Shown: piece by piece, positions 49,706 through 58,395 of the stretch | Layout of the letters: each line of letters begins with the position of its first letter | How positions within the stretch are numbered: position 1 is the first letter of the stretch | From: Arthrobacter rhombi | Lineage (GTDB): Bacteria; Actinomycetota; Actinomycetes; Actinomycetales; Micrococcaceae | NCBI RefSeq assembly: GCF_900163545.1 | Contig: NZ_FUHW01000046.1 | Location: forward strand, 1-64,000 | Reading direction: 5' to 3' | Length of the DNA: 64,000 bases | The notes under the pieces: model-generated | The model's input: only the letters and a program-made list of their open reading frames with translations | What the model was told of the DNA's origin: nothing | Databases searched by the model: none | Made by a program: the position numbers and the translations under genes

Positions 49706-50119
49706 CTAGTCGATGAGTCTGAGGTTGAAGGGGTAACGGTACGGCCGACCGCGGTTGACCTCGATGCCGGCGACCACGCCGCTGACGGTGATATAGGTCC
49801 ACAACGCTACGGCGATGATGGCGAAGACCCCACCGATCACCGGGATGAGCATCAGGATATTGGAGATGAGGGCCAGGACGGTGAGGGGAAGCGTGAAGTT
49901 CAGCGCTTCCTTGGACTCCTGCGCGGTGAACGCCCCGCGGTCACGGTAGACGAGGTAGATGATCCCCGAGGGAATGCACCCGAGAATGCCACCAAAGTGG
50001 GCGATCGTCGCCCACTGGCGGTCCTCCGAAGGAGTCAGCGGCAGGGGAGCCGACGACGAACCCTCGAAGCGCCGCGCGTCGGCTGAGCCTTCGCTGGGCT
50101 TCTTGCCTGATCCGTTCAT
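49706..50119 (-). CDS. DUF4870 domain-containing membrane protein
   Basis: A 137-residue protein. A hydrophilic N-terminus of about 30 residues is followed by three predicted helices (about 44-125) with the family pattern ATIAHFGGILGCIPSGIIYLVYRDRG and AQESKEALNFTL. DUF4870 (related to Tic20-like proteins) has no established function. ATG 50119 directly follows an alternative GTG (50122); AGGAAA is upstream of both. It lies 97 nt downstream of DUF3097 on the same strand, so they may share a transcript. Confidence 0.85.
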   Translation of the reverse strand: MNGSGKKPSEGSADARRFEGSSSAPLPLTPSEDRQWATIAHFGGILGCIPSGIIYLVYRDRGAFTAQESKEALNFTLPLTVLALISNILMLIPVIGGVFAIIAVALWTYITVSGVVAGIEVNRGRPYRYPFNLRLID

Positions 50120-50216
50120 CACTACGTCTTTCCTCCCGTCCTGCACAGTTTTGCCTAGTTTATCGCCACGTGGTGCACCAAGCACCCCTTCGCGGGGCTT
50201 GCGGCGCGCCGAGGCG

Positions 50217-51149
50217 TCAGTGACGTCCTGTCGTGAGGAAGTCAATCACCTCTTCGACCCGTCCGAGCAGGCTCGGTTCCAGGTCAGCATAGCTGTTCAC
50301 CTGGCCCAGAAGCCGACGCCAGCCCAGGGCGACATCTGCCTGGCTGGCATGGGCCCACCCCAGGCCCTTGAGAATTCCCGTCTTCCAGTCCGTACCGCGG
50401 GGGACGACCGGCCAGGCAGTGATGCCGAGTACTTGGGGCCTGATGGCCTGCCAAACGTCGACGTAAGGGTGTCCGACGATCAGGACGTTGGATGTGGCTC
50501 CCGGAACACGCATGGCCTCGGCGGCGATCTTCTCCTCCTTGGTTCCGGAGATCAGATGGTCAACCAGGATCCCGAGTTTGCGGTGGGGGCCTGGGGAGAA
50601 TTCGGCGATCGCTCCCGCCAGGTCGTCGACACCGTGCAGGGGTTCCACGACGATGCCTTCCACCCTCAGGTCATGACCCCACACTTTTTCGACCAGTTCG
50701 GCGTCGTGCTTGCCTTCGACCCAGATCCGACTGGCCAAGGCGGTGCGGGCTTTGAGATTCGACACCTTTACCGAACCCGAGGCGCTCCTACTTCCGCTGG
50801 CTCCGGTTCCAGACGCTGTGGCTTGGGGTTCGATGATCTCCACGGGCTCGCCTTCCACCAGGAAACCGAAGCCGGTGGGGAAGGATCTGGTCTTGCCGCG
50901 ACGATCCTCCAGGACCACCAGTCGCAGGCCGCCGGAACGTTCGATCCGGACGATCTCACCTACCCAGCCTGACTGCACATCTTCGAGCAGTAGGCCCCGT
51001 GCGGCGGGGACTCGGCGTAGCTGTCGGGCTTTCGGCGCCGATAGATCCTGGGCTCCCCACTGGTGGATATCCAATTGCTGACACGGCCTTTCCCTGGGTC
51101 GGGCAGCCTCGTGGATCGGGCCACCAGCGCCGATGCGCGCGGCCACCAT
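50217..51149 (-). CDS. DUF3097 family protein
   Basis: A conserved actinobacterial protein of unknown function, 310 residues. The N-terminal part (about 50-105) is beta-rich (GLLLEDVQSGWVGEIVRIERSG). The C-terminal part (about 135-300) contains RIWVEGKHDAELVEKVWG, EPLHGVDDL, KLGILVDHLISGTKEEKIA and a region with VLIVGHPYVDVWQAI. The VEGKHDAELV motif resembles the first Toprim motif of primases and RNase M5, while the later VDH only partly matches DxD; that link is my inference. AAGGAG lies 12 nt before ATG 51149. Its promoter overlaps the CIRCE element of hrcA. Confidence 0.85.
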   Translation of the reverse strand: MVAARIGAGGPIHEAARPRERPCQQLDIHQWGAQDLSAPKARQLRRVPAARGLLLEDVQSGWVGEIVRIERSGGLRLVVLEDRRGKTRSFPTGFGFLVEGEPVEIIEPQATASGTGASGSRSASGSVKVSNLKARTALASRIWVEGKHDAELVEKVWGHDLRVEGIVVEPLHGVDDLAGAIAEFSPGPHRKLGILVDHLISGTKEEKIAAEAMRVPGATSNVLIVGHPYVDVWQAIRPQVLGITAWPVVPRGTDWKTGILKGLGWAHASQADVALGWRRLLGQVNSYADLEPSLLGRVEEVIDFLTTGRH

Positions 51150-51167
51150 GCTAACAAGTGCTCCTTC

Positions 51168-51196
51168 GTATTAGACTTAGCACTTAGGCGTGTCGA
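51168..51196 (-). promoter_or_regulatory. DUF3097 promoter overlapping CIRCE
   Basis: Read on the minus strand: -35 TCGACA (51191-51196), exactly 17 nt, then -10 TAATAC (51168-51173). CIRCE (51177-51203) lies across the spacer and -35, so a repressor bound there should block this promoter. Confidence 0.6.
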
Positions 51197-51203
51197 GTGC
51201 TAA
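51177..51203. promoter_or_regulatory. CIRCE operator (HrcA-binding inverted repeat)
   Basis: TTAGCACTT-N9-GAGTGCTAA matches the CIRCE consensus TTAGCACTC-N9-GAGTGCTAA with one mismatch and exact 9-nt spacing. It lies 51 nt upstream of hrcA, so HrcA should repress its own operon and be relieved by heat or misfolded protein. TAGACT at 51172-51177 is a possible -10 for hrcA. Confidence 0.92.
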
Positions 51204-51254
51204 GCCACGAGGCCGTCATCAGTCCATCCACCACGAGACCCACAGGAGGATCGA

Positions 51255-52268
51255 ATGTCAGTTCCACGGCGCCTCGAGGTCCTGCGGGCGATCGTCGAGG
51301 ACTATGTCCATTCCCGGGAACCGGTCGGCTCCAAGGCCCTGGTAGAACGGCACCGTTTGGGGGTATCGGCGGCGACCATTCGCAACGATATGTCGGCGCT
51401 GGAAGAAGAGGGCCTCATTATCGCCCCGCATACGTCCTCGGGAAGGATCCCGACCGAGCGGGGCTACCGGTATTTCGTGGACCAGATCGACGCCGTCCGC
51501 CCCCTCTCGCCCGCCGAAAGCCGGGCCATCCACCGCATGCTTGAAGGCACCAACGATCTGGACGAAGTCCTGGAACGTACGGTCAGGCTCCTGGCCCAAC
51601 TCACCAACCAGGTGGCAGTGCTTCAAGTACCGCAGTTTAGCGATGCGACGGTCCGCCACATAGAATTGGTGGGTTTGGGTTCCGGTCAGGTCCTCACGAT
51701 CCTGATCACCAATACGGGCAAGGTCGACCAACGGGTGGTCCTGGTCCCCCCGGAGACCAGCGATGACTCACTCGCGGACCTGAAGGCCACGTTCTTGGCG
51801 GCTACCTCGGGTCAGCGGATGCAAAGCATCGGCGATCTGGCCCTGGCCGCCTGTGAGAAACTGGCTCCTTCCCTGCGCGATTCCGGGAGGATCCTGGCCC
51901 AGGCCTTGGCTTCGTTGGGGGATAACTCGGTGATCGAGCGAATGATCATGGCAGGAACCGCCAACCTCGCCCGTTCCACCGGGGATTTTCCGTTGACGAT
52001 CACCCCGGTGCTCGAAGCCCTCGAGGAACAAGTTGTCCTCTTGCGGTTGTTCTCCGAATTGGAGCAGGACGCCCGGGGCATTGCCGTGCAGATCGGACGG
52101 GAGAACCTCTATGGCGGCTTGGCGGAGACCTCGGTCGTAGCCACAGGCTATGGTCCGGGATCCACTGCCAAAATCGGTGTCCTGGGTCCCACCCGGATGG
52201 ACTACCCCACCAGCATGGCGGCCGTTCGCGCGGTCGCCCGTTATCTTTCCCGTATCCTGGCCGGCTGA
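51255..52268 (+). CDS. hrcA: Heat-inducible transcription repressor HrcA
   Basis: Repressor of class I heat-shock genes that binds CIRCE and is stabilised by GroEL. The 337-residue protein has an N-terminal winged helix (residues 3-70, [38 protein letters not shown]), a GAF-like domain and the inserted dimerisation domain ([19 protein letters not shown]). ATG 51255 has AGGAGG about 8 nt upstream. A CIRCE lies in its own promoter region. dnaJ follows after 59 nt. Confidence 0.97.
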   Translation: MSVPRRLEVLRAIVEDYVHSREPVGSKALVERHRLGVSAATIRNDMSALEEEGLIIAPHTSSGRIPTERGYRYFVDQIDAVRPLSPAESRAIHRMLEGTNDLDEVLERTVRLLAQLTNQVAVLQVPQFSDATVRHIELVGLGSGQVLTILITNTGKVDQRVVLVPPETSDDSLADLKATFLAATSGQRMQSIGDLALAACEKLAPSLRDSGRILAQALASLGDNSVIERMIMAGTANLARSTGDFPLTITPVLEALEEQVVLLRLFSELEQDARGIAVQIGRENLYGGLAETSVVATGYGPGSTAKIGVLGPTRMDYPTSMAAVRAVARYLSRILAG

Positions 52269-52327
52269 CGGATCAGGACTCGGGGATACAGCATGTACAG
52301 ATTGTCGGAAAGGACACAGCACACACT

Positions 52328-53434
52328 GTGAGCAGCCACTACGAAACCCTCGGCGTCGCGCGCGACGCCTCCGCCGAGGAAATCAAGAAGTCCTATCGGA
52401 AGCTCGCCCGCAAGCTTCACCCGGATGTGAACCCGGGCGAGGACGTTTCGGATAAGTTCAAGTCGGTCACCCACGCCTACGAGGTTCTTTCGGACCCGCA
52501 GAAGCGGGAGATCTATGATGCGACGGGCAATGAGAACGGCACTGCCGGTGGCGGCTTCGGCGGCTTCGGGGACATCTTCGAACAGTTCTTCGGCGGGGGT
52601 GCGGCCCAGGGCCCGGCCTCGCGGACCCAACGCGGCCGCGATGCACTGGTCACCGCGAGCATCGAACTCAAGGATGCCGTCCAAGGCACCGTCTACACCC
52701 TGGACATCGAGACGGCGGTGACCTGTGGCGTCTGCCAGGGCACCTGCTGCCAGCCCGGAACCTCACCCGAAACGTGCACCATCTGCCACGGGCAGGGCCA
52801 GGTGCAACGTCCGGTCCGTTCATTCCTGGGCAATATGATGACCGTCGAAACCTGCAGTGCCTGCCGCGGCTTCGGCACCACCTTGCCCAGCCCCTGCAAC
52901 GAGTGCATGGGCCAGGGCCGGGTGCGTGAGCGCGTGTCCAAGCAGTTGAAGATCCCCGCGGGTGTCGCCACCGGCACGCGCATCCACTTGGACAGCCAGG
53001 GGGAGGCGGGCCCCGGCGGCGGCCCCTCCGGCGACCTATACGTGGAAATCAACGTCAAACGCCATGCGGTCTTCGAACGTGAAGGCAACGACCTGCATGC
53101 CACCTTGCGCATCCCGATGACGGCGGCCGCCCTCGGCACCGATATGAAATTGGAAACCTTCGACGGCGAGCAGGACATCCAGATCGAACCGGGCACCCAG
53201 TCTGCCGATACGGTCAAGCTCTCCCAGTTGGGCGTCCCGCGACTGCGCGGTGGCAGCCGCGGCGACCTGATCGTTCACCTGCAGGTGGAGACCCCCACGA
53301 AGGTCGACGACGAACAGCGCGAGCTACTCGAGCGTTTGGCCACGCTCCGCGACGAAGAATTCGCCGAAGGCCGCCTGGCCGAACGCGGCGGAGTCTTCTC
53401 TCGATTGCGCGATAAATTGGGCCACCGCGCCTGA
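52328..53434 (+). CDS. dnaJ: Chaperone protein DnaJ (DnaJ2 type)
   Basis: Hsp40 co-chaperone that stimulates DnaK. The 368 residues contain the J-domain with HPD at 31-33, a Gly/Phe-rich region ([18 protein letters not shown]), four zinc-finger repeats ([32 protein letters not shown]) and the C-terminal substrate-binding domain. The first repeat ends in Cys rather than Gly, as is common in the actinobacterial hrcA-linked DnaJ2. GTG 52328 is the start. It is not linked to dnaK here; HrcA/CIRCE control sets it apart from the usual HspR-controlled copy. Confidence 0.96.
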   Translation: MSSHYETLGVARDASAEEIKKSYRKLARKLHPDVNPGEDVSDKFKSVTHAYEVLSDPQKREIYDATGNENGTAGGGFGGFGDIFEQFFGGGAAQGPASRTQRGRDALVTASIELKDAVQGTVYTLDIETAVTCGVCQGTCCQPGTSPETCTICHGQGQVQRPVRSFLGNMMTVETCSACRGFGTTLPSPCNECMGQGRVRERVSKQLKIPAGVATGTRIHLDSQGEAGPGGGPSGDLYVEINVKRHAVFEREGNDLHATLRIPMTAAALGTDMKLETFDGEQDIQIEPGTQSADTVKLSQLGVPRLRGGSRGDLIVHLQVETPTKVDDEQRELLERLATLRDEEFAEGRLAERGGVFSRLRDKLGHRA

Positions 53435-54237
53435 TGAGCAACCAGGCGTTCCTGCTCGACGATGGGCTGCCGGCCTCCGCGGCCCCGGGCGACGCCGTCG
53501 TCATCGATGGCCCCGAGGGCCATCATGCGGTGACGGTAAAAAGGGTTCGTCCCGGTGAGCAGATCGATGTGCTCTCCGGGACGGGGACCCGCGCCGTCTG
53601 CACGGTACGGGAGACGGCGAAAGCAAGTTTAACCGCCATCATCGACCGGATCGAGCGGGAGGATGAACCTCCTGTCGAGCTGGTCCTGGTCCAGGCCTTG
53701 GCCAAGGGGGATCGGGATCTCCAGGCCGTCGAAGCGGCCGTCGAGCTCGGTATTGATGCGATTCAGCCGTGGCAGTCTGATCGCTCGGTGGTCAGATGGG
53801 CGGCAGCAAAGGCCGATAAGGGCCGGGCCAAATGGGCGGCGACGGTCAGGGCTGCGGTCAAGCAATCCCGGCGTACCCGACTGCCCGAGGTCGCATCGGT
53901 GATGACCACGCAGCAGTTGGCTGCCCGGTTGGCTCAACCAAAGACCCAGGATGGGCCCGAAGTGGCGATCATCCTCCACGAGAGCGCCACGGAACCGCTG
54001 TCCGCCGTCGTCCGGAATTTCATGGACGAGGTTGCCGCCGGCGATCCTGCAGCGGGACGCCCACGGATTCTGCTGCTGGTCGGCCCCGAAGGCGGAATCG
54101 CCGACGCCGAGATCTCCCGGCTCACCGAAGCGGGGGCCCAGACAGCGGTTTTGGGACGCCACGTCCTCCGAGCTTCGACCGCGGGACCTGCGGCGTTGGT
54201 GATCACCCGTCATATTGCCGGGGTTTTGGACCGGTAG
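53434..54237 (+). CDS. rsmE: 16S rRNA (uracil(1498)-N(3))-methyltransferase
   Basis: Methylates U1498 of 16S rRNA with SAM. The 267-residue protein has an N-terminal PUA-like domain (GHHAVTVKRVRPGEQIDVLSGTG) and a SPOUT-class knot with LVQALAKGDRDLQAVEAAVELG, the LLVGPEGGIADAEI loop and LGRHVLRASTAGPAAL. Its ATG overlaps the dnaJ stop (TGATG context), so it belongs to the hrcA-dnaJ operon and could be heat-responsive. It converges closely on the lipoprotein gene (15-nt gap). Confidence 0.94.
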   Translation: MSNQAFLLDDGLPASAAPGDAVVIDGPEGHHAVTVKRVRPGEQIDVLSGTGTRAVCTVRETAKASLTAIIDRIEREDEPPVELVLVQALAKGDRDLQAVEAAVELGIDAIQPWQSDRSVVRWAAAKADKGRAKWAATVRAAVKQSRRTRLPEVASVMTTQQLAARLAQPKTQDGPEVAIILHESATEPLSAVVRNFMDEVAAGDPAAGRPRILLLVGPEGGIADAEISRLTEAGAQTAVLGRHVLRASTAGPAALVITRHIAGVLDR

Positions 54238-54252
54238 AGACCAAACGCCGGA

Positions 54253-55182
54253 TTATTTGACGGTGAACGTCGTGGAGTCCTCGGATTGCCGTGCCGTGGA
54301 GTCGTCCTTGCTGCCCCAGACGGCCAGCGTGTAGTCGCCCTTTTCAACGTCGGTGGTCAGGGCGAACGTGTTATCTGCCAAGTCGCCCTCACCCAGCTTC
54401 ATGGTGCCCGAGTCCACCCGGACCTCCTCTTTGCCCTCGGCACGCATCAGCTCCCACTGCGTTCCACCGGGGAAGGCGACCGAGGTTCCCTGGACCTTGA
54501 GCTTGCCGGCAGGGACCTTGGCCCCCTCTTGCGGGTCAATGATCCAAATCGGGGCACGGAACCGTGTATTGCGCCGAATCGGTCCGGTGAGTTCTACATG
54601 CCCAAAGGCGTTGAACCCGGAATGGCCGTCCACCAGGATGTTGACGCTGGCGGGTGGATCCTGCCCGATCAAACCAGCAGCAGAGGCCGCGGCGGTCGCG
54701 GTGTACACCAATTGTTGGATGGCCCGCTGGGCCAGACCTTCATCGAGCTTGCGGCTAAAAGCATCGGCCGAGAGGTCCACGGTGATGACGTTATTGGCGT
54801 CGATCGAGGTGCCGATGCGGGTGGGCTTGCTCCACAGGTTGAAATAGTCGGGGTCATCGGGTTGGTGCTCGGTGAGGTATTTGATCGCGGTGGTGACCGG
54901 ATCGCCCTGGTCCTCGGCGGCAAGATATTCCCGGTACAGGTAGACGGTCGAATCGCGTTCGCCGAGCCAGTAGATCGGGGACAGGTGCGGGCCGCTGAGG
55001 CTTTCCAACGCGGCCGAACTACTGCGCCCGGCCACCGAAGAGGAGACATCCGTTGCCGCCGGCATGCTGGTCGGGGCGCCCTCGGGTGTTCCGACACAGG
55101 CGGCGACCGTTCCCAACGAGAGCACCGCAACCAACATCACCATGCGGCCACGCATACGGCGGCTGGTGGGGGCGGCGATCAC
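54253..55182 (-). CDS. GerMN and Gmad2 domain lipoprotein
   Basis: A 309-residue predicted lipoprotein. A signal peptide ends in the lipobox LGTVAAC. A GerMN domain follows (about 75-205, STVYLYREYL, ITVDLSADAFSRKLDEGL, VNILVDGHSG). A C-terminal immunoglobulin-like Gmad2 domain (about 215-305) contains PIWIIDPQEGAKVPAGKLKVQGTS and ends STTFTVK. GTG 55182 is chosen because AGAGGA lies just upstream; ATG 55155 would still keep the signal peptide. These domains are named from spore germination, but no sporulation gene is near; in non-sporulators they are thought to be cell-envelope proteins. Confidence 0.82.
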   Translation of the reverse strand: MIAAPTSRRMRGRMVMLVAVLSLGTVAACVGTPEGAPTSMPAATDVSSSVAGRSSSAALESLSGPHLSPIYWLGERDSTVYLYREYLAAEDQGDPVTTAIKYLTEHQPDDPDYFNLWSKPTRIGTSIDANNVITVDLSADAFSRKLDEGLAQRAIQQLVYTATAAASAAGLIGQDPPASVNILVDGHSGFNAFGHVELTGPIRRNTRFRAPIWIIDPQEGAKVPAGKLKVQGTSVAFPGGTQWELMRAEGKEEVRVDSGTMKLGEGDLADNTFALTTDVEKGDYTLAVWGSKDDSTARQSEDSTTFTVK

Positions 55183-55268
55183 TGGGGTCCTCTGGTTCGG
55201 CGGAAATTTAACGACGGGCAGACACACGTGTGTCGCGGCCGACCATTAATCTTGGCACACGATGCCCG

Positions 55269-55297
55269 CCCCGGAACCCCGGATCGGGGTCCCGGGG
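55269..55297. repeat. Inverted repeat between the lipoprotein gene and phoH
   Basis: CCCCGGAACCCCG (55269-55281) and CGGGGTCCCGGGG (55285-55297) form a 13-bp stem with one mismatch and a 3-nt loop. It lies in the 266-nt divergent gap. No T run follows on either strand, so it may be an operator or a leader hairpin. TAGGAT near 55365 is a possible -10 for phoH. Nothing else is evident in the gap. Confidence 0.5.
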
Positions 55298-55448
55298 AGG
55301 ACCGTTGCAAGACCGATATATACACTTGCATGAATAACGGAAGCCTCCTGCGGGCCGGTCACGTAGGATGGAGGCGTGCCGAACGACCGCGAACCCGCGG
55401 CCGGAGCGGCTGTCAACCAGCACGAAAACGGGAGGGCAACCCACTAGG

Positions 55449-56591
55449 ATGACCGACGAGGACAACACCACCGCACCGGAGGCGAACCGGGCCACGGTGA
55501 TCACGTTTTCCAGCAGCGATCAGATGGTCGGTGCGCTCGGCGCAAACGACGAGGTGCTGCGCATCCTGCAGGGGGTCTATCCCTCCGTTCAATTGCATGT
55601 GCGCGGTAATGAACTGAGCATTACCGGGGAGGCTGCTGCGGCGGGCCGTGCCGAGCACGTGGTGAGAGAGGCCCGCTCCTTGGCCGCGCGGGGCACCCGG
55701 GTCTCGGCCCAACTGGTCGAACAACTGGTGCGCATGGTCGAATCCGATGGTGCGCTGCGCAGTTCAGGATCCGAAACCTTTGGACTGAACATTCTTTCGG
55801 GCCGCGGTAAACGGATTCGGCCCAAAACGGTCAATCAGAAGACCTATGTTGATGCCATCGACGCCAACACGGTCATCTTCGGCATCGGCCCTGCAGGTAC
55901 CGGCAAGACGTTCCTGGCCATGGCCAAGGCCGTCCAGGCCCTGCAGGCCAAGGAAGTCAGCCGGATCATCCTCACCCGCCCGGCCGTCGAGGCGGGGGAG
56001 AAGCTCGGTTTCCTCCCGGGATCACTGAACGAGAAGATCGACCCGTATCTGCGCCCGCTCTACGATGCACTCCACGACATGATCGATCCCGAATCAATTC
56101 CCCGGTTGATCGCCGCCGGCACCATCGAAGTAGCCCCCCTGGCCTATATGCGCGGACGAACCCTCAACGATGCCTTCATCATCCTGGACGAAGCACAGAA
56201 TACGACGCCGGAACAAATGAAGATGTTCCTCACCCGCCTGGGCTTCGGCTCCCGCATCGTCGTCACCGGTGACGTCACCCAGATCGACTTGCCCGGTGGT
56301 TCCAAATCGGGGCTGAAGGTCGTCTCACAGATCCTTGACTCGGTGGAGGACATTGCCTTCTGTCATCTCGACGCCACCGACGTGGTGCGTCACCGGTTGG
56401 TGGGCGATATCGTGAGCGCCTATGAGAAATGGTCCGACGGACCTGTTGAAGATGCCGAGTCGGAACGCCGGCGCACCGCAGCGCAGCATCAGGCGGCAGC
56501 CCGCGAACGCATCGCGGCCCGCAACCTGCCGGCGGAGACCTCCACCACCGAACAACCCACCGCCGACCACGCCACCGAGCCGGAGTCCTAG
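55449..56591 (+). CDS. phoH: PhoH family protein
   Basis: Cytoplasmic ATPase/RNA helicase-like protein of the PhoH family, often linked to ybeY and rRNA maturation. The 380-residue protein has an N-terminal KH-like segment (to about residue 100), then the P-loop GPAGTGKT at 147-154, the LTRPAVEAGEKLGFLPG motif, Walker B in AFIILDEAQN and the TGDVTQIDLPGG sensor. The last 60 residues are a charged tail. ATG 55449 removes an unsupported extension to 55368. It precedes ybeY by 3 nt. Confidence 0.93.
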   Translation: MTDEDNTTAPEANRATVITFSSSDQMVGALGANDEVLRILQGVYPSVQLHVRGNELSITGEAAAAGRAEHVVREARSLAARGTRVSAQLVEQLVRMVESDGALRSSGSETFGLNILSGRGKRIRPKTVNQKTYVDAIDANTVIFGIGPAGTGKTFLAMAKAVQALQAKEVSRIILTRPAVEAGEKLGFLPGSLNEKIDPYLRPLYDALHDMIDPESIPRLIAAGTIEVAPLAYMRGRTLNDAFIILDEAQNTTPEQMKMFLTRLGFGSRIVVTGDVTQIDLPGGSKSGLKVVSQILDSVEDIAFCHLDATDVVRHRLVGDIVSAYEKWSDGPVEDAESERRRTAAQHQAAARERIAARNLPAETSTTEQPTADHATEPES

Positions 56592-56594
56592 AAC

Positions 56595-57068
56595 ATGAGT
56601 ATCGAAGTCAATAACGAATCGGGTGTCGATGCCGACCTGGAGGCCATTGAACGCCTCATCCGGCATATCCTGCAGACGCTGCGGGTCCACCCCGAGGCCG
56701 AAGTCTCCGTCATCCTGCTCGACGAGCAAGGCATCGAACGCCTCCATGTGGACTGGATGGACCTGGATGGACCCACCGACGTGATGTCGTTCCCCATGGA
56801 TGAGCTGCGTCCGGGCACCCCCGGCGCCCTCAGCCCCGCAGGAATGCTCGGCGACCTGGTGATCTGCCCCCAGGTCGCCGCTCGGCAAGCCGAAAGCGGG
56901 GGCCACTCCACTGCGGATGAGATCCTGCTGCTGGCCACACACGGCACCCTCCACCTGCTCGGCTTCGACCATGAGGAGCCCGAGGAGAAGGAAGAGATGT
57001 TCTCCCTCCAGCGCACCCTCTTGGAGGAGTTCACCGGTCGGAAGGCTCCTCGCGAGACCACCGAATGA
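56595..57068 (+). CDS. ybeY: Endoribonuclease YbeY
   Basis: Metal-dependent endonuclease for 16S rRNA 3'-end maturation and ribosome quality control. The 157 residues contain the zinc motif H116-GTLH120-LLGFD-H126 and the conserved arrangement VDWMDLDGPTDVMSFPMDELRPG. It begins at ATG 56595 and its stop overlaps the next gene by 4 nt. The phoH-ybeY-CorC-era order is the standard rRNA and membrane maintenance cluster. Confidence 0.96.
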   Translation: MSIEVNNESGVDADLEAIERLIRHILQTLRVHPEAEVSVILLDEQGIERLHVDWMDLDGPTDVMSFPMDELRPGTPGALSPAGMLGDLVICPQVAARQAESGGHSTADEILLLATHGTLHLLGFDHEEPEEKEEMFSLQRTLLEEFTGRKAPRETTE

Positions 57069-58390
57069 TCCCTCTGGTGCTGCTCGTCCTGGCACTGGTC
57101 TTCGTCTGCTGCGCGGCCATCCTCACGGCTTCCGAGGCAGCCTTCCTGGCCCTGCCCCGGCAGGAAGCCGAAGACATGTTGGCGGAGCGTCCGCGTCGGC
57201 AGCTCCGGCTGATCCTCTCCGACCCGGCGGCCCATACCCATGCCGTGAGGTTCTGGAGGATCTGGTTCGAAACCGCCGGCGCCGTGGCCATCGCCCTGCT
57301 CTATTACGGCCTGTTGGACAACATCTGGTGGGCCGGCCTCTTGGCCACCATCACCATGGCGGCCGTCGGCTTCGTCCTGGTCGGTGTCTCCCCGCGCCGT
57401 TACGGTCGGGTCCGCAGCCGCAGCGTCGTCGTGCTCAGCGCCCCGCTGGTCCGGGTCCTCCGCATCATCTTGGGGCCCATTCCCGGCTGGCTCGTCAGCT
57501 TGGGAAGCAGCGTCGCCAAGGGGGCGCCGGTGACCGAAGAAGCATTCTTCACCGAACAACAATTCCGTGACATGGTCGACCGCGCCCACGAAGCCGACAT
57601 CATCGAAGACGTCGAAGCCGACCTGATCCATTCGGTCTTCGAACTGGGGGACACCCGGGTCAGGGCCGTCATGGTCCCGCGTACCGATATGGTCACCGTC
57701 GACCACGGTTCCAGCCTCAGCGAGGCCATGAGCCTGTTCTTGCGTTCGGGCTGTTCCCGTATCCCGGTGATCCGGGATAACCCCGACCAGATCGTCGGGA
57801 TCATCTACCTCAAGGACGTGGCCGCCCGCCTGCACGCCCGGCCCGACGACCACCATTTGGTCGAACAGGCCTGCCGAGACGTACGCTACGTTCCCGAATC
57901 CAAATCGGTGGCCGAGCTCCTCCAGGAACTCCAACGTGAATCGACCCATGTGGCCATCGTCATCGACGAATACGGTGGGACCGCCGGCCTGGTCACCCTG
58001 GAGGACCTCATCGAGGAAATCGTCGGAGAAATCGACGACGAATACGACGATTCCACCATCGAGTCCGAGGAACTCGAAGACGGGGTCTTCCGGGTCAGTG
58101 CCCGCATGAGCATTGATGACTTCGCCGAGCTGTTCCAGCGCCGCATCAACGACGACGAAGTCGACACCGTCGGCGGTCTGTTGGCCAAGACGTTGGGCAG
58201 GGTGCCGATCGTTGGTTCCGAAGTCACCGTCGATGGCATCCGCATCCACGCCGAACGCCTCGCCGGACGGCGCAACCGGATCGGCTTCGTCCTGGCCTGG
58301 GTCGACGAATACCCCGAAGCCGCAGACAATGATGAGGGGTCGTTGGGCAGATTGGCCGCCGATGACGTCCCCCGCGAGAACAAGGAATAG
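57065..58390 (+). CDS. Hemolysin family (CNNM-CBS-CorC) membrane protein
   Basis: Putative divalent cation (Mg/Co) transporter or regulator. The 441-residue protein has an N-terminal CNNM/DUF21 domain with about four helices (residues 1-170), a paired CBS domain (about 190-320, RVRAVMVPRTDMVTVDH and HVAIVIDEYGGTAGLVTLEDLIEEIVGEI) and a C-terminal CorC_HlyC domain (about 335-420). The hemolysin name is historical. ATG 57065 overlaps the ybeY stop, and era starts 5 nt after its own stop, so it is an integral operon member. Confidence 0.92.
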   Translation: MIPLVLLVLALVFVCCAAILTASEAAFLALPRQEAEDMLAERPRRQLRLILSDPAAHTHAVRFWRIWFETAGAVAIALLYYGLLDNIWWAGLLATITMAAVGFVLVGVSPRRYGRVRSRSVVVLSAPLVRVLRIILGPIPGWLVSLGSSVAKGAPVTEEAFFTEQQFRDMVDRAHEADIIEDVEADLIHSVFELGDTRVRAVMVPRTDMVTVDHGSSLSEAMSLFLRSGCSRIPVIRDNPDQIVGIIYLKDVAARLHARPDDHHLVEQACRDVRYVPESKSVAELLQELQRESTHVAIVIDEYGGTAGLVTLEDLIEEIVGEIDDEYDDSTIESEELEDGVFRVSARMSIDDFAELFQRRINDDEVDTVGGLLAKTLGRVPIVGSEVTVDGIRIHAERLAGRRNRIGFVLAWVDEYPEAADNDEGSLGRLAADDVPRENKE

Positions 58391-58395
58391 AACCG

